A stretch of DNA of 64,000 nt, taken from contig NZ_LVJH01000048.1 of NCBI RefSeq assembly GCF_001637205.1, positions 124,001 through 188,000 of the forward strand, read 5' to 3'. This DNA is from Paenibacillus glacialis (GTDB lineage Bacteria; Bacillota; Bacilli; Paenibacillales; Paenibacillaceae). The notes under the pieces are model-generated. The model was not told the origin of the DNA. It saw only the letters and a list, made by a program, of their open reading frames with translations, and searched no databases. Every line of letters begins with the position of its first letter. Position 1 is the stretch's first letter. The translations under genes were made by a program, and so were the position numbers. Positions 9,180-22,064 of the stretch are shown here, in pieces.

Positions 9180-10427
9180 ATGTTGAAAAATGAAGTTGCT
9201 CCAGCGGTAGCGACACAACTTCTTGAAGATTACAGAGAAGGTTCTTCTTTTTTTTGGGCTTCGCCAGAGCGAACCCTTTTAGCAAGAGGTGTACATGCTA
9301 GATTAATATCGGATGGTGAATCCAATAACTTGGTAAATCTACCGGAGCGCGTTGCAAAACTTCTTGCTCACACGAAGAAATCTGGACATGAACTATCGGT
9401 AATTGTTGGTGCAATCCCATATGATCACACGAAACCAAGCGAACTTATTGTACCACTGACTGCCGAATGGGCTGGTCCATTAAATCTCAATTCAGAGATA
9501 AAGATGAATAGCCCACTTATTACTGACTATGAGGTTCAAGCGGTTCCAGAGGCTTCTGAATATGCCAAAGGCGTAAATAAGGTATTAATGCGTCTTGCAC
9601 AAGGCGACGTTCAAAAAGTAGTTCTATCCAGATCCATTCATATTACGTTGCCGACGGTAGTGGATACGCATGGTTTACTTCGAAATTTGGCTCAGAACAA
9701 TACGCATGGCTATACCTTTGGTATGAGTCTGTTGAAAGAAGGTGTGGATGATTCTTTAAATAGGGGATCGTCTGTGAATAAGGATCATCATACGTTGGTC
9801 GGTGCAAGCCCGGAATTGTTAGTGAAGAAGGCAGGTACCCAAATCATAGCTAACCCATTGGCGGGATCTGCTGCTCGTAGTGAAGATCCGATCGAAGATG
9901 AGCGGCGGGCGGTTGCGTTACTGGCTTCATCCAAGGATAGACATGAGCATGCTGTGGTCGTGGCCGCAGTGGCAGCAGCACTTCGTCCATATTGTACGAC
10001 ATTAGTCGTTCCAGATGAACCATCACTTGTGCAGACCAATACGATGTGGCATTTATCGACGGAAATTGTTGGTGAGCTTGCTGATATTCGTACTTCGGTT
10101 CTAGAGCTTGCTGTGGCGTTACATCCAACTCCCGCTGTCTGTGGTACACCCACGGATCTAGCAAGAGAAGTAATTAAGGAAATTGAGCCATTCGAACGGG
10201 GCTTCTTCACTGGATTGGTCGGCTGGTGTGATTCGAATGGGGATGGAGAATGGGCAGTTACCATCCGATGTGCTGAGGTAGCGGGTCGTACGCTTCGTCT
10301 GTTCGCAGGAGCGGGAATTGTAAGCGGATCGAGTGGAGAAGCAGAACTTGCGGAGACTTCAGCCAAGTTACAAACGTTGTTTTTGGCTATGGGTCTGAAG
10401 CAACAAGAAGATGAGATGGGGGAGTGA
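9180..10427 (+). CDS. dhbC: Isochorismate synthase
   Basis: About 415 residues of the chorismate-binding family, converting chorismate to isochorismate, the first committed step to 2,3-DHB. Seen: LLEDYREGSSFFWASP at the N-terminus, GDVQKVVLSRS mid-protein, then NPLAGSAAR, LHPTPAVCGTP and the end motif RLFAGAGIVSGSSGEAE of the active site. ATG 9168 is open, but AAGGGAG (9161-9167) abuts it, so ATG 9180 is preferred. It starts 26 bases after dhbA and ends 6 bases before dhbE. Confidence 0.94.
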   Translation: MLKNEVAPAVATQLLEDYREGSSFFWASPERTLLARGVHARLISDGESNNLVNLPERVAKLLAHTKKSGHELSVIVGAIPYDHTKPSELIVPLTAEWAGPLNLNSEIKMNSPLITDYEVQAVPEASEYAKGVNKVLMRLAQGDVQKVVLSRSIHITLPTVVDTHGLLRNLAQNNTHGYTFGMSLLKEGVDDSLNRGSSVNKDHHTLVGASPELLVKKAGTQIIANPLAGSAARSEDPIEDERRAVALLASSKDRHEHAVVVAAVAAALRPYCTTLVVPDEPSLVQTNTMWHLSTEIVGELADIRTSVLELAVALHPTPAVCGTPTDLAREVIKEIEPFERGFFTGLVGWCDSNGDGEWAVTIRCAEVAGRTLRLFAGAGIVSGSSGEAELAETSAKLQTLFLAMGLKQQEDEMGE

Positions 10428-10433
10428 TACATC

Positions 10434-12056
10434 ATGTTGTCAGGATGCCCCACATGGCCTAAAGAGTTTGCAGAGCAATATCAGAATGAGGGGTGCTGGC
10501 GAGGCGAAACATTTGGTGGAATGCTTCGACAACGTGCAGCAGCATACGGAGAACGTATCGCAATTGCCAGTGGTGAACGCCGAATAAGCTATGCAGATTT
10601 AGATGCTAGGGTAGATCGATTGGTGCAAGGATTTCACAATTTGGGTATTCAGGCACATGATCGAGTCGTTGTACAGCTTCCCAACATCCCAGAGTTTCTA
10701 GAAGCTTGTTTTGCCTTGTTTCGCTTGGGAGCACTGCCCGTATTCGCATTACCGTTACATCGAAAGAGTGAGATTACCTATATATCCGAGTTTTCAGAGG
10801 CGGTTGCTTATATTATTGCGGATGTGGATTCTGGATTCGATTATCGGGATCTTGCCTTGCAAGTCAAAGCTAATGTTCCGACCTTGCAACATGTCATTGT
10901 GGCAGGCGAACCAGGCCCATTTATCGCGCTCAGTGATTTGTATACAGAACCAGTAAGTCAATGGCAAGAGCCAAGTTCAAGCGAGGTGGCATTCCTACAG
11001 TTATCAGGTGGGACGACAGGATTACCGAAACTAATTCCTCGCACACATGATGACTACATCTACAGTTTAAGGTTGAGTGCCGAAATATGCCTTTTGGATG
11101 AGAATACGGTTTATCTAGCGGTACTTCCCATTGCGCACAACTATCCGCTCAGTTCACCTGGCGTACTAGGGACGATGTATGCCGGCGGTCGCGTTGTTCT
11201 TGTCCGAGGTGCAAGTCCGGATGAAGTATTTCCGCTGATATCCAAAGAACAGGTAACCATTACGGCTGTCGTACCACCTATTGCTTTGATATGGCTTGAT
11301 GCAGCAGTATCGAGACGTCCTGATCTATCCCATCTTCAGGTGTTGCAAGTTGGTGGAGCGAAGTTCAGTGCAGAGGTAGCAAGGCGAGTAAGATCAACGC
11401 TAGGATGTTCGCTCCAACAGGTATTTGGAATGGCTGAAGGACTTGTTAATTATACTCGGCTTGATGATCCAGAAGACATTATCGTGAATACACAGGGGCG
11501 ACCGATGTCACCTTATGATGAGATACGCATCGTAGATGAAGAGGATCGTGAGGTTGAGTTAGGGAAAGTAGGACATCTGCTAACTCGTGGACCCTACACG
11601 ATCCGTGGATATTATAAGGCGGAGGAACATAATGTAAAGTCGTTCACAACAGACGGATTTTACCGTACGGGAGACCTCGCGAGTCTAAATTCAAGCGGCT
11701 ACTTAGTTGTAGAAGGTCGTGATAAAGACCAGATCAATCGAGGTGGAGATAAGGTCGCAGCTGAAGAGTTGGAGAATCATATCTTAGCACACCCCGGCGT
11801 GCACGATGTGGCAGTAGTGGCGATACCAGATGAATTTCTTGGTGAGCGTACGTGCGCATTCATTATTCCGCATGAATCATCTCTTACGGTCACTGAGATT
11901 AAAGTGTTTCTGAGAGAACGAGGATTAGCACCCTATAAGATTCCAGACAGAGTCGAGTTCATTGATACGTTTCCTAAGACCCGAGTAGGTAAGGTGAGTA
12001 AGAAGACACTTCGTGAACAAATAAGTCAGAAGCTCAGCTCTCTTTCGAATTCCTAA
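10434..12056 (+). CDS. dhbE: 2,3-dihydroxybenzoate-AMP ligase
   Basis: A 540-residue stand-alone adenylation enzyme, matching the usual ~540. It activates 2,3-DHB with ATP and loads it on the aryl carrier domain of DhbB. Core motifs: [18 protein letters not shown] (A3, about 185-203), [13 protein letters not shown] (A5), YRTGDLA (A7), [14 protein letters not shown] (A8) and [15 protein letters not shown], with the A10 Lys about residue 522. The start is ATG 10434 after GGGGGAGTGA. It is tightly coupled to dhbC. Confidence 0.95.
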   Translation: MLSGCPTWPKEFAEQYQNEGCWRGETFGGMLRQRAAAYGERIAIASGERRISYADLDARVDRLVQGFHNLGIQAHDRVVVQLPNIPEFLEACFALFRLGALPVFALPLHRKSEITYISEFSEAVAYIIADVDSGFDYRDLALQVKANVPTLQHVIVAGEPGPFIALSDLYTEPVSQWQEPSSSEVAFLQLSGGTTGLPKLIPRTHDDYIYSLRLSAEICLLDENTVYLAVLPIAHNYPLSSPGVLGTMYAGGRVVLVRGASPDEVFPLISKEQVTITAVVPPIALIWLDAAVSRRPDLSHLQVLQVGGAKFSAEVARRVRSTLGCSLQQVFGMAEGLVNYTRLDDPEDIIVNTQGRPMSPYDEIRIVDEEDREVELGKVGHLLTRGPYTIRGYYKAEEHNVKSFTTDGFYRTGDLASLNSSGYLVVEGRDKDQINRGGDKVAAEELENHILAHPGVHDVAVVAIPDEFLGERTCAFIIPHESSLTVTEIKVFLRERGLAPYKIPDRVEFIDTFPKTRVGKVSKKTLREQISQKLSSLSNS

Positions 12057-12099
12057 TGATAATGAAATCACTATATTAATATTGAAAAGAGGAGATAAC

Positions 12100-13047
12100 T
12101 TGGCTATTCCAAATATATTGCCATATCCAATGCCTGTAGAATCTGACTTACCAACAAACAAAGTAGGTTGGACGATCGATCCGAAGCGAGCGGTGTTACT
12201 CATTCATGATATGCAACAGTATTTCCTGGATGCGTTCGATGTTAAGAAATCCCCTGTTGTAGAGCTAATTGCGAACATCCAAAATCTCCGGAAGTATGCT
12301 ACCGAGCTTGGAATACCTGTGATCTATTCGGCACAGCCTGGAGGGCAGACGCCTGAACAACGTGGATTGTTGCAGGATTTCTGGGGATCTGGTATTAATG
12401 GTGGCCCAGATCAGAAGCAAATCGTAGAAGAACTTTCACCAAGGCAAGATGATATTGTTCTGACGAAATGGAGATATAGTGCATTTCAGAAGACGGATCT
12501 GCTGAAGTTGATGGAGCAGCAAGGCCGAGATCAGCTTATCGTGTGTGGGATCTATGCCCACATCGGCTGTCTTTTAACTTCCTGCGAAGCATTCATGCAA
12601 GATATTCAACCCTTCTTCATCGCAGATGCAGTAGCAGATTTCTCATTGGAGAAGCACAGCATGGCAATGACCTATGCATCCGAGCGATGTGCAGTTACTA
12701 TAACGACGCAACAACTGATTGAAGGGCTGAATCGGAAGCAGTTGACAGGGGATCTGAGTTCTGCGGACACCGAGATACAAGCGCCGATCACACTGGAGTC
12801 ATTACGTGAAGAGGTAGCTAGGATCATTCAAGAGCAACCCAATCATATTGGAATACATGATGATTTGATCAACATATGGGGAATTGATTCAATTAGAATC
12901 ATGAGTCTAGTTGAAGGGTGGCGCCGTAGGGGGATTGAGATTACTTTCGTAGAGTTGGCTGAGCAGCCGACGATATCCGATTGGTGGGCGTTGATGTCTT
13001 CAGAGGAGGACAGTAACTTGCCAAATGTAGATTATTTCAATGTATGA
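12100..13047 (+). CDS. dhbB: Isochorismatase with aryl carrier domain
   Basis: A 315-residue bifunctional protein. Residues 1-210 are an isochorismatase ([14 protein letters not shown], and [17 protein letters not shown] with the catalytic Cys region) that makes 2,3-dihydro-2,3-DHB and pyruvate. Residues ~230-310 are an aryl carrier domain with GIDSIR, whose Ser takes phosphopantetheine. The open frame begins at TTG 12082, but AGAGGAG lies inside it. TTG 12100 is therefore the start and gives the conserved [12 protein letters not shown] beginning. The stop overlaps the upstream open end of the dhbF frame. Confidence 0.94.
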   Translation: MAIPNILPYPMPVESDLPTNKVGWTIDPKRAVLLIHDMQQYFLDAFDVKKSPVVELIANIQNLRKYATELGIPVIYSAQPGGQTPEQRGLLQDFWGSGINGGPDQKQIVEELSPRQDDIVLTKWRYSAFQKTDLLKLMEQQGRDQLIVCGIYAHIGCLLTSCEAFMQDIQPFFIADAVADFSLEKHSMAMTYASERCAVTITTQQLIEGLNRKQLTGDLSSADTEIQAPITLESLREEVARIIQEQPNHIGIHDDLINIWGIDSIRIMSLVEGWRRRGIEITFVELAEQPTISDWWALMSSEEDSNLPNVDYFNV

Positions 13048-13075
13048 AAGTGGGGATGAAAAGGAGATTATGATC

Positions 13076-16000
13076 ATGTCTGATGAAAGTATTCGATTTA
13101 CTTTGACCGGAGCACAATCCGGTATATGGTTTGCTCAGCAGCTTGACCCGGATAATCCGATCTTCAACACTGGCGAATGGATTGAAATTCATGGTCCAGT
13201 AGACCCTGAACGATTCGAGCTTGCGTTGAGGCAAGTTGTGATGGAGGCAGAGACGTTACATCTTCGATTCGGGGAGGATCAAGATGGACCATGGCAGACA
13301 ATTGATCCATCTATCGACTGGCATTTACATCTTATAGACGTTAGTGGGCAGAAGAATCCACACGAAATGGCAGAAGCTTGGATGAAAGAGGATATGAGCA
13401 AGCCAGTTGACCTGTACCGAGGCCCCTTGTTTACGGAAGCTTTATTTAGACTAGCTCCAGATCGGTTTTATTGGTATCAACGAATCCATCATATTGTCAT
13501 TGATGGGTATGGATTCTCATTAATCGCACGAAGAGTGGCTCAAATCTATACAGCATTAGGACGGAACCTCTCTATTGATAAGGGAAGATTCGGAACATTA
13601 CAGTCCATTATGGATGAAGAATCGAAATATCTTGGTTCGGAGCAAATTGAATCGGATCGTCAATTCTGGACATCACGCTTTGCTGACGAACCTGAGGTGG
13701 TAAGCCTAGCGAACAAGGCGTCGAGAACTTCACGAAGTTTTATACGACAGTCAGCGAAGCTAACCCCAGCGGGGATAAATGGTTTGCAAGTAGCAGCAAG
13801 TCAGACAGGATCAAGTTGGCCTGAGATTGTCATGGTAGCTACAGCCATTTACGTACATCGTTTGACTGGAGCAAGCGAAGTCATTCTTGGATTGCCAATG
13901 ATGTGTCGTTTAGGTTCCGCTTCACTTCGCATTCCAGGAATGGTTATGAATTTGCTCCCACTTCGTGTGGTTGTCCGACCAGAAATGAGTCTGTCTGAAC
14001 TCATACAACAAGTTATTAAGGAGATAGGTGAGATAAAGCGACATCAGGGATATCGACAACAGGATCTACGTCGAGACCTTAAATTGTTAGGAGACCAGCG
14101 AAGATTATTTGGACCTGTCATAAATGTGATGCCGTTTGACTATGACCTGAGTTTTGATGGGTATCGAGGAACAACAAGCAATCTTTCGGCTGGTCCTGTA
14201 GATGATTTGTTAATTAATGTATATAACAGATCCGATGGAAGTGGCCTACGAATCGACTTTGATGGTAATCCTGCAGTATACAGTACAGACGAGTTGGAAT
14301 CTCATCATCGACGTTTCCTTTATCTCTTAGACAAAATTTCAGTTGCTGAAATCGACGAATCAATCTCACGAATCGACTACCTTCTATTAGAGGAACGTCA
14401 ACAAGTGTTGACGAAGTGGAATGCAACCACTCATCCCGTGTCAGAGATCTATCCGTGCATTTTATTTGAGGAAAGAATGGCAGAAACACCAGATGCTACG
14501 GCTGTATTCCTTGAAAGGAAATCACTAAGCTATGCAGAGTTGAACAGACGAGCGAATCGTCTCGCTCATTTCATGATTGCACAAGGGGTTAGACCAGAAG
14601 GTATTGTTGCACTCGTACTGTCGCGTTCGATAGACATGATAGTCGCAATCTTAGCTGTCCACAAGGCGGGTGCTGCATATCTTCCAATAGATCCAGATTA
14701 TCCAACGGATCGGATTGCTTATATGCTGGATGATGCTGCGCCTATGTATGTCATTACGGATTGTCTGGTTAGATCCAATCTGTCCGAACTGTATGTTGTG
14801 CCTACGCTCACAATAGATGAACCTGTTATCATAGATATTCTAATGCGGTACCCCGATCATAATCCTGACGATGCCGATCGCATAACCAATCTATCGCCTC
14901 TTAACCCTGCCTATATCATCTATACTTCAGGCTCAACCGGCAATCCGAAAGGAGTCATGGTAACCTTTGGTGGCCTGACTAATCTAATCATTGCGATGCA
15001 GGATCGGTTCCAGTTGAATGAAAAGGATCGATTGTTATCGGTTACCACCATTGCATTCGATATATCTGTTCTTGAAGTGTATCTTCCATTGACAACGGGA
15101 GCGAGTATGGACATCGCGACGAAAGATATGATTCTGGATCCGTCTGCACTTGCTAGGAGAATTAGAGAGAATGCTATAACCATAATGCAGGCAACCCCTA
15201 CATTATGGCAGGCGTTTGTTGCAAGCAAGCCTGATAGATTCGATGGGCTTCGAATCATTACAGGTGGAGAGGCATTTCCGATTGGACTCAAGCTCGCTCT
15301 GCAAGAGCTTGGTTGTCAGGTCAACAATCAATATGGACCAACTGAAACAACTATATATTCAACAGCAGCACTTCTTGGGAATGAGCTTACACTTAAGCCT
15401 TCTATCGGTGGGCCAGTATGGAATACGCAATTGTATGTACTTGATGAATCGCTCCAACCCGTACCTCCAGGTATAGTAGGTGAATTATATATAGCTGGTG
15501 CGGGCTTGGGTCGCGGTTATTTACGTAGACCCGGACTAACGGCTGAGCGTTTCGTTGCTGATCCAATTGGCCCAGCAGGTACGCGCATGTATCGTACAGG
15601 TGACCTTGTGAGACATCTTGCAGATGGTACTATCGATTATTTGGGGCGAATGGATCACCAAATTAAGATTCGAGGATACCGGATTGAACTGGGAGAAATC
15701 ATGTCTTTACTTTCACGGCATCCATCAGTTGAGCAAGTCGCAGTTGTTGCTAGGGAAGATGTGCCTGGGGATAAGCGTCTAATTGCTTACATTGTATTAG
15801 ATTCTCCTGTTAGTGTGGATGCAGCTGAGCTTCGGCGTTATGTCGCCGATGAATTGCCCGATTATATGATTCCATCCGTATTTGTTGAATTATCAGAAAT
15901 GCCTTTAACACCCAACAAGAAGATTGATCAAAAGGCATTACCAAGGCCAGAATATCATAGAACGAGTATAGGAGTGGGCCCACGAACACCACAGGAAGAA

Positions 16001-19000
16001 ATATTATGTGATGTATTTGCAGAGATACTTGGCCTTGCACATGTGGGAATAGATGATGACTTTTTCCATCTAGGTGGTCATTCCTTGCTTGCAGGTAGGG
16101 TCATGGTGCGTATCCGGGATACATTCGGTGTTGAATTAGGAATGGGTAGTCTTTTTGAGGCCCCAACGGTAGCGGGGATCGCCAAATTATTAGATCATGG
16201 GCAAGTTGCAAGAACGGCCATAAGTCCGGTTATACGTCCAGAGATCGTTCCGCTTTCCTTTGCACAACGTCGTTTATGGTTCCTATACCGAATGGAAGGC
16301 CCAAGCCCAACATATAATATCCCGCTCGTAGCTCGTTTGTCTGGAGCATTAAACCTTGAATCGTTGGAGGCTGCTCTTGTTGATATGGTAAGTCGACATG
16401 AGACGCTTCGAACCGTGTTCCCTGATTCATGGGGTTCGTCGAGTCAACGGATTCTGGATGTCGAGGAAGCACGACCTGTGTTAATTCGGACAGAGACAAG
16501 TGAATCTTCGTTAGATGAGACTCTTGCGGAGGCAATTCGCTATAGCTTCGAGTTGTCATCAGAGCCCTCGCTCCGAGTACAATTGTTCATACTTGGTCCA
16601 GATGAATACGTGCTATTACTACTTCTTCATCATATAGCAGGTGATGGTTGGTCGTTGATTCCGTTATCACGAGATCTTTCTAATGCGTACGTTGCTCGAT
16701 GTGCTGGTACAGCTCCGGCATGGTCACGGATGACAGTACAATATGCAGATTATGCGATCTGGCAAGATAATCTTCTGGGAAGTGAGCATGATTCGGATAG
16801 TCTTATTGCCACACAACTTGATTTCTGGACTAAGACGCTAAAGAATCTACCAGATCAGCTAGAGTTACCAACGGATTACCCAAGACCGGCAGCGGCGAGT
16901 TATCAAGGAGGCGTAGTCCCGTTTCAGATAAGTCCACAACTTCATGGGCAACTGTTGGAAATTGCCCGCGAGAGTAGAACGAGTCTGTTCATGGTGTTAC
17001 AGTCCGCACTTGCTGTTCTTCTCACTCGCCTTGGAGCAGGAACCGATATTCCTATAGGCTGTCCAATCGCAGGGCGGAGTGACGATGCGCTTAATGGTCT
17101 AGTTGGATTGTTTATTAATACCTTAGTATTACGTACCGATACATCCGGAGATCCTAGCTTTCGAGAGCTACTTACGAGAGTCCGTGATGTGAATCTCGCT
17201 GCGTATGAGCATCAAGAGTTACCTTTCGAGCGTCTGGTTGAAGTTCTTAATCCTGTGCGGTCTAGATCCAGACATCCACTCTTTCAGATCATGCTAGTGT
17301 TACAGAATACGCCAGATGCAATGTTAGATTTCCCGGGTGTGACAAGTAGACTTCAGATTGAAGCTGTAGGTACAGCCAAGTTCGATCTTACGTTGGAATG
17401 TAATGAACGCCGCGCATCGGATGGCACGCCTGATGGTTTGGAAGGATTATTGGAATTTAGCACAGATTTATTCGAACGAAGTACGGTTGAAGTCATGACT
17501 ACTCGGTTCTTACAGTTGTTGAATGCTGTGGTGAATGAACCAAATAAGGCCATTGGGCATCTTGATATACTATTAACTGAAGAGCGTCAAAGTATATTGA
17601 CGAAATGGAGTGCGGATACTGAAAAGTTACCACAAGTCTGTCTACCAGACCTATTCGAGTCACAATGTGCTAAGAATGGAGAAGCTGTAGCTCTTGTCTT
17701 TGATGGTATTGCTCTTAGCTACAATGAGTTGAACAATCGTACGAACCAGCTCGCGTACTTGCTTATGGAAGAGGGAGTTGCTCCTGAACAGATGGTGGCG
17801 TTAGCGCTACCGAGATCATTGGATATGGTCGTTGGAATCCTAGCTATTTTGAAAGCGGGAGCCGCCTATTTGCCTGTGGACCCAGATTATCCTAGTGACA
17901 GAATCGCATATATGCTTGAGGATGCAGCGCCCGTTATGATGATTACGAATACTGAGGTAGCTTCTAGACTTTCTTGTGAGGGTGGACTTCCGATCATACT
18001 TCTGGATGACGCCGAAACTGCGGAAGAGCTACGGAAATATTCTTCTGGAAATCCAAGAGACTGTGACCGGAGGGGGCAGTTATCTCCACTTAGTCCAGCG
18101 TATATGATTTACACCTCAGGTTCTACAGGAAAACCGAAGGGGGTTGTCATTCCACATCAAAATGTAGTCCGACTGTTTGCTTCTACTGAGCATTGGTTCA
18201 GTTTCGGTTCTGATGATGTATGGACGTTATTTCATTCCTATGCATTTGACTTTTCGGTCTGGGAGTTATGGGGACCCCTCTTACACGGTGGGCGACTAGT
18301 GGTTGTTCCGCATACGATAAGTAGATCACCGATAGATTTTCTACAGCTTCTTGTACAAGAGAAAGTATCCGTTCTGAATCAGACGCCATCCGCATTCTAT
18401 CAACTGATGCAAGCAGATCGAGAGAATCCTTCATTGGGACAAGAGCTCGCATTACGATATCTCATTTTCGGTGGTGAGGCGTTAGAACTTGGTAGATTGG
18501 ATGATTGGTATGATCGCCATGGAGACGAGGCGCCGAGACTGATCAATATGTATGGTTTAACCGAGACAACTGTACATGTCAGTTACATGGAGCTTGACCG
18601 AAATAGCGCTCTTCACCGAGGTAATAGCCTCATCGGTCATTCTATTCCAGATCTTAGGGTGTATGTATTGGATGATGCATTACAGCCTGTCCCGACAGGA
18701 GTTACAGGAGAAATGTATGTTGCTGGACATGGATTAGCGAGAGGGTACTGGCAGAGACCAGGGTTGACGGCCGAACGATTTGTAGCTGATCCATATGGTC
18801 GACCAGGAACAAGAATGTATCGTACCGGAGATCTTGCCAAACGATTAAGTGATGGCTCGTTAGATTATCTGGGACGTGCTGACCAACAAGTGAAGATTCG
18901 AGGATTCCGTATTGAGCCAGGAGAGATTGAGGCCATACTTGGTAGACATCCCGAAATAGAACAAGTAGGGGTAGTGGTTCGTGAGGATCAGCCGGGAGAC

Positions 19001-20254
19001 AAACGTCTTGTGGCATATGTAGTCTCAGCTGTAGGGACTGCAACGGATTCAGTTGAGCTACGCAGATATGTTGGAGCTATCCTTCCTGATTACATGGTTC
19101 CATCTGCAATTATAAGTATGGATGTTCTGCCACTCACGCCAAACGGTAAGTTAGATCGAAAAGCTTTACCAGCACCAGACTTCTCCTTAGTTCTTGATGG
19201 ACGTGGACCTAGAACACCACAGGAGGAAGTGCTATGCGAATTATTTGCTGAGGTTCTTGGACTGAAGCGTGTAGGCATTGATGATGGATTCTTCGAGTTA
19301 GGTGGTCATTCATTATTAGCTGTGCGTCTAATGAGTCGTATTCGCGAGGCGTTGGGTCGAGATCCAGGTATCGGTATCCTATTTGAAGCGCCTACTGTTG
19401 CAACACTTGCTGAAAAGCTCGATATGGAGGAGGGGCATAGTAGTGCACTTCAGGTATTGCTTCCGCTTAGAACTCATGGCGATCAGTTACCGCTATTCTG
19501 TATTCATCCTGCGGGAGGGCTAAGTTGGTGTTATGCAGGGTTGATGAAGCATCTCAGTATGGATTATCCAATCTATGGCTTGCAGGCGCGTGGAATTGCG
19601 CAGTCTGAGGAATTTCCGAGGACACTTGAGGACATGACAGTCGACTATATAGAGCATGTCCGCTCGATACAACCTACAGGACCGTATCAGTTGCTTGGCT
19701 GGTCTCTGGGTGGTAATGTAGCCCAAGCGATGGCTGTGCAATTGCAATCAGAAGGGGAAGAGGTATCTTTTCTAGCTATGCTGGATGCTTTCCCAAGCCA
19801 TTACTTGCCAATTCGAGGAGAGCCAGACGAAGAAGAAGCATTGGTCGCGCTATTGGCTTTAGGTGGATACGATCCGGACACAATGGGTGAAGGTCCCCTC
19901 GATATAGCAAGGGCCATTGAAATTCTTCGGAGTGATGGTAGTGCTTTAGCTAGCCTTGATGAAGCTATTATTATGAATCTTAAAGAAACCTATGAGAACT
20001 CTGTGCGTATACTAGGCGCATTTGTTCCTAAACGATTTAAGGGAGATCTTCTATTCTTCCATTCGACGATCATACCGGATTGGTTCGATCCTATAGAGCC
20101 AGAAATGTGGGAGCCCTTTATCGAGGGCAAGATTGAAAGACATGATATCGCTTGTCGACATAAAGATCTATGTCAACCTGGACCACTTTCTGAGATTGGG
20201 AAGATTATTTCACTGAAGCTTATGTCCAGTAGTCGGGCAGAGGTCAGAATTTAA
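13076..20254 (+). CDS. dhbF: Dimodular NRPS of catecholate siderophore synthesis, C-A-T-C-A-T-TE
   Basis: About 2392 residues, close to B. subtilis DhbF. Order: C1 (HHIVIDG near 137), A1 (~465-960), T1 (LGGHSLL, Ser ~1002), C2 (HHIAGDG ~1185), A2 (~1525-2020), T2 (Ser ~2078) and TE (GWSLGG ~2208). It couples DHB to two amino acids and cyclises three units. The A2 pocket reads D-F-W-N-I-G-M-V-H-K, the threonine code. A1 reads D-I-L-Q-I-G-Q-I-Y-K by eye, close to but not the glycine code D-I-L-Q-L-G-L-I-W-K. Gly, or Ala as in paenibactin, are candidates. AAGGAG at 13061-13066 selects ATG 13076 over the upstream ATG 13040. Confidence 0.95.
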   Translation: MSDESIRFTLTGAQSGIWFAQQLDPDNPIFNTGEWIEIHGPVDPERFELALRQVVMEAETLHLRFGEDQDGPWQTIDPSIDWHLHLIDVSGQKNPHEMAEAWMKEDMSKPVDLYRGPLFTEALFRLAPDRFYWYQRIHHIVIDGYGFSLIARRVAQIYTALGRNLSIDKGRFGTLQSIMDEESKYLGSEQIESDRQFWTSRFADEPEVVSLANKASRTSRSFIRQSAKLTPAGINGLQVAASQTGSSWPEIVMVATAIYVHRLTGASEVILGLPMMCRLGSASLRIPGMVMNLLPLRVVVRPEMSLSELIQQVIKEIGEIKRHQGYRQQDLRRDLKLLGDQRRLFGPVINVMPFDYDLSFDGYRGTTSNLSAGPVDDLLINVYNRSDGSGLRIDFDGNPAVYSTDELESHHRRFLYLLDKISVAEIDESISRIDYLLLEERQQVLTKWNATTHPVSEIYPCILFEERMAETPDATAVFLERKSLSYAELNRRANRLAHFMIAQGVRPEGIVALVLSRSIDMIVAILAVHKAGAAYLPIDPDYPTDRIAYMLDDAAPMYVITDCLVRSNLSELYVVPTLTIDEPVIIDILMRYPDHNPDDADRITNLSPLNPAYIIYTSGSTGNPKGVMVTFGGLTNLIIAMQDRFQLNEKDRLLSVTTIAFDISVLEVYLPLTTGASMDIATKDMILDPSALARRIRENAITIMQATPTLWQAFVASKPDRFDGLRIITGGEAFPIGLKLALQELGCQVNNQYGPTETTIYSTAALLGNELTLKPSIGGPVWNTQLYVLDESLQPVPPGIVGELYIAGAGLGRGYLRRPGLTAERFVADPIGPAGTRMYRTGDLVRHLADGTIDYLGRMDHQIKIRGYRIELGEIMSLLSRHPSVEQVAVVAREDVPGDKRLIAYIVLDSPVSVDAAELRRYVADELPDYMIPSVFVELSEMPLTPNKKIDQKALPRPEYHRTSIGVGPRTPQEEILCDVFAEILGLAHVGIDDDFFHLGGHSLLAGRVMVRIRDTFGVELGMGSLFEAPTVAGIAKLLDHGQVARTAISPVIRPEIVPLSFAQRRLWFLYRMEGPSPTYNIPLVARLSGALNLESLEAALVDMVSRHETLRTVFPDSWGSSSQRILDVEEARPVLIRTETSESSLDETLAEAIRYSFELSSEPSLRVQLFILGPDEYVLLLLLHHIAGDGWSLIPLSRDLSNAYVARCAGTAPAWSRMTVQYADYAIWQDNLLGSEHDSDSLIATQLDFWTKTLKNLPDQLELPTDYPRPAAASYQGGVVPFQISPQLHGQLLEIARESRTSLFMVLQSALAVLLTRLGAGTDIPIGCPIAGRSDDALNGLVGLFINTLVLRTDTSGDPSFRELLTRVRDVNLAAYEHQELPFERLVEVLNPVRSRSRHPLFQIMLVLQNTPDAMLDFPGVTSRLQIEAVGTAKFDLTLECNERRASDGTPDGLEGLLEFSTDLFERSTVEVMTTRFLQLLNAVVNEPNKAIGHLDILLTEERQSILTKWSADTEKLPQVCLPDLFESQCAKNGEAVALVFDGIALSYNELNNRTNQLAYLLMEEGVAPEQMVALALPRSLDMVVGILAILKAGAAYLPVDPDYPSDRIAYMLEDAAPVMMITNTEVASRLSCEGGLPIILLDDAETAEELRKYSSGNPRDCDRRGQLSPLSPAYMIYTSGSTGKPKGVVIPHQNVVRLFASTEHWFSFGSDDVWTLFHSYAFDFSVWELWGPLLHGGRLVVVPHTISRSPIDFLQLLVQEKVSVLNQTPSAFYQLMQADRENPSLGQELALRYLIFGGEALELGRLDDWYDRHGDEAPRLINMYGLTETTVHVSYMELDRNSALHRGNSLIGHSIPDLRVYVLDDALQPVPTGVTGEMYVAGHGLARGYWQRPGLTAERFVADPYGRPGTRMYRTGDLAKRLSDGSLDYLGRADQQVKIRGFRIEPGEIEAILGRHPEIEQVGVVVREDQPGDKRLVAYVVSAVGTATDSVELRRYVGAILPDYMVPSAIISMDVLPLTPNGKLDRKALPAPDFSLVLDGRGPRTPQEEVLCELFAEVLGLKRVGIDDGFFELGGHSLLAVRLMSRIREALGRDPGIGILFEAPTVATLAEKLDMEEGHSSALQVLLPLRTHGDQLPLFCIHPAGGLSWCYAGLMKHLSMDYPIYGLQARGIAQSEEFPRTLEDMTVDYIEHVRSIQPTGPYQLLGWSLGGNVAQAMAVQLQSEGEEVSFLAMLDAFPSHYLPIRGEPDEEEALVALLALGGYDPDTMGEGPLDIARAIEILRSDGSALASLDEAIIMNLKETYENSVRILGAFVPKRFKGDLLFFHSTIIPDWFDPIEPEMWEPFIEGKIERHDIACRHKDLCQPGPLSEIGKIISLKLMSSSRAEVRI

Positions 20255-20274
20255 TATAACAGGAGGTAATATAA

Positions 20275-20481
20275 GTGACCAACCCATTTGAGCGTGCAGA
20301 TACGACCTATCTAGTTCTGATGAACGACGAGAAGCAGTATTCTCTCTGGCCTAGTTACATTATCGTACCGGAAGGATGGACCGTCGTGGTGGCAGACCAG
20401 ACCCGTGAGATTTGTACAGATTATATTAATGCGCAATGGACGGATATGAGACCGAGAAGTCTACAAGAGGTTGTCAATTAA
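20275..20481 (+). CDS. MbtH-like NRPS accessory protein
   Basis: A 68-residue MbtH-family protein that binds and stabilises adenylation domains, here presumably those of DhbF. The family signature is complete: NPF near the start, the S-L-W-P stretch (QYSLWPS), PEGW, CTDYI and WTDMRP. It begins with GTG 20275 behind AGGAGG (20261-20266), 20 bases after dhbF, and is the last gene before a hairpin. Confidence 0.95.
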   Translation: MTNPFERADTTYLVLMNDEKQYSLWPSYIIVPEGWTVVVADQTREICTDYINAQWTDMRPRSLQEVVN

Positions 20482-20508
20482 TTGATATAAAAGTAAGAAG
20501 ATTTATAT

Positions 20509-20547
20509 AAGAAATAGCCGGTTGCTAAAGCAATACGGCTATTTCTT
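20509..20547. terminator. Hairpin after the siderophore operon
   Basis: A perfect 12-bp stem (AAGAAATAGCCG 20509-20520 with CGGCTATTTCTT 20536-20547), A-rich on the left and T-rich on the right. The T-tract after it is short (ATTTC), so it may be an imperfect terminator that allows some read-through to the exporter. Confidence 0.6.
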
Positions 20548-20745
20548 ATTTCAGTTGAGTTCACTCTCGTACAAGGAGGCATGTTGGATAATCAACAAGA
20601 GATAATTACATGATGCAAATATATGTTCTGTGTTAGAATAATAAATACGAATTTAAGAGAACGTTTGGATAGATATATTAGAATTAGTAGGATTACATAA
20701 GTAAAGAGTAATAAAAATAATTTTGCGTTAAAGGAAGTGACATCT

Positions 20746-21951
20746 ATGAAAACACAGTTAAAGCAAATTCATCCTTTATCATGGACCATCATAATAGGGA
20801 CAATTTTTGGTCGAATGGCAACGTCCATGAGTATCCCGTTTCTATCCATTTATTTGATTAAAACGATGGGTGCTACAGCGTCACAGACTGGAATTGTTGT
20901 TGCAGTCAGCTCCTTAATCGGAGTGTTTGCTTCTTTTTATGGAGGATATATATCTGATATAATTGGCCGGAAAAAGGTGCTGCTGATCTCCGTATTCGGC
21001 TGGGCACTAGTCTTTATAGGTTTTGCCGTTGCGGACAAAATTTGGATATTTTTTGTTATGAATGCACTTAACGGCTTGTGTCGTGCGATGTTTGAGCCGA
21101 CTTCTCGTGCCTTACTTGCGGATATTACACCTCAGGAAAGTAAGTTACTTGTGTTTAATTTGCGTTATGCGGCAGTTAATCTTGGGGTCGTATTCGGACC
21201 CATCCTTGGACTGCAAATGGGAGCGTCTGGATCGAGCTGGTCATTTATCATTGCTGGTATCGTCTACGTTTTCTATGGTGTGACGTTGATTATTCAGTTT
21301 ATCAGATATTCCGAATTGGGTTCTGCCACTAGTGTTAGTAGTGAACGAATTACACTAGTAGGTGCGTTTCGTGCGATTAGTGGGGACCGAGTATTCATTT
21401 ATGTGCTGATGGGGATGATATTCTGTGTACTTGGATACGGACATTTCAGTTCTACTTTAGCGCAATTTATGGAGATGAGTCCACGTATTGAAGATGGTGC
21501 GACATGGTTTAGTTATATGTTATCACTCAATGCGATTGTGGTGTTGGCATGCCAGTTTCCTATAGTTAAATATGCCAGTAAATTACCACCCGTTATTCCG
21601 CTCATACTAGGTAGTATATTCGTATCTAGCAGTCTATTGATTTTTGGAATCTTTCAATCCTTCATTGGGTTAATGGTGGGTGTCATTCTGTTTACGATTG
21701 GAGAAGTTCTGATGTTTACTATGAATGATGTACTTATTGATCATATCGCCAAACCAGAACTGCGTGGGACATATTTTGGAATGATAGGCTTCAACAATTT
21801 AGGGAATGTAATGGCACCGTTGCTAGGAGGATTTCTCTTGGATGCGTTAGGCGCTGATTCATCCGTTATTATATTTACGATCATTGCTGTGACATCAGCA
21901 TTTGGAATACCATTCTTACTTTCTGCAAATAGGATCATGACAAAACAATAA
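20746..21951 (+). CDS. MFS transporter, probable siderophore exporter
   Basis: About 401 residues with roughly 12 membrane helices and the MFS loop signature GGYISDIIGRKKV between helices 2 and 3. Drug-efflux-like MFS proteins next to dhb genes (for example YmfE/YmfD-related transporters) export bacillibactin. Placement downstream of the MbtH gene suggests that role here, but it is inferred from position only. AAGGAAGTGA at 20731-20740 selects ATG 20746 over GTG 20737. The 265-base gap upstream has the hairpin and no exact Fur box. Confidence 0.75.
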   Translation: MKTQLKQIHPLSWTIIIGTIFGRMATSMSIPFLSIYLIKTMGATASQTGIVVAVSSLIGVFASFYGGYISDIIGRKKVLLISVFGWALVFIGFAVADKIWIFFVMNALNGLCRAMFEPTSRALLADITPQESKLLVFNLRYAAVNLGVVFGPILGLQMGASGSSWSFIIAGIVYVFYGVTLIIQFIRYSELGSATSVSSERITLVGAFRAISGDRVFIYVLMGMIFCVLGYGHFSSTLAQFMEMSPRIEDGATWFSYMLSLNAIVVLACQFPIVKYASKLPPVIPLILGSIFVSSSLLIFGIFQSFIGLMVGVILFTIGEVLMFTMNDVLIDHIAKPELRGTYFGMIGFNNLGNVMAPLLGGFLLDALGADSSVIIFTIIAVTSAFGIPFLLSANRIMTKQ

Positions 21952-22064
21952 TAGAACGAACGGAGAGACTACTAAATGTAACACCATATTGTGTTGAATT
22001 AATTACACTGATGAATGAATCAAAGCCCTCGATGTTCATCTCTTGTAAAAGGGGCGTGAAAAAT

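Noticed and set aside
9788-10453. 221-codon open frame on the minus strand
   Set aside because: It lies wholly antisense to dhbC, has Ser/Thr/Ala-rich composition of a shadow frame and no ribosome site.
12050-12070. Half Fur site (TAATGATAATGA) between dhbE and dhbB
   Set aside because: Only one half matches, inside an operon; likely chance in A+T-rich sequence.
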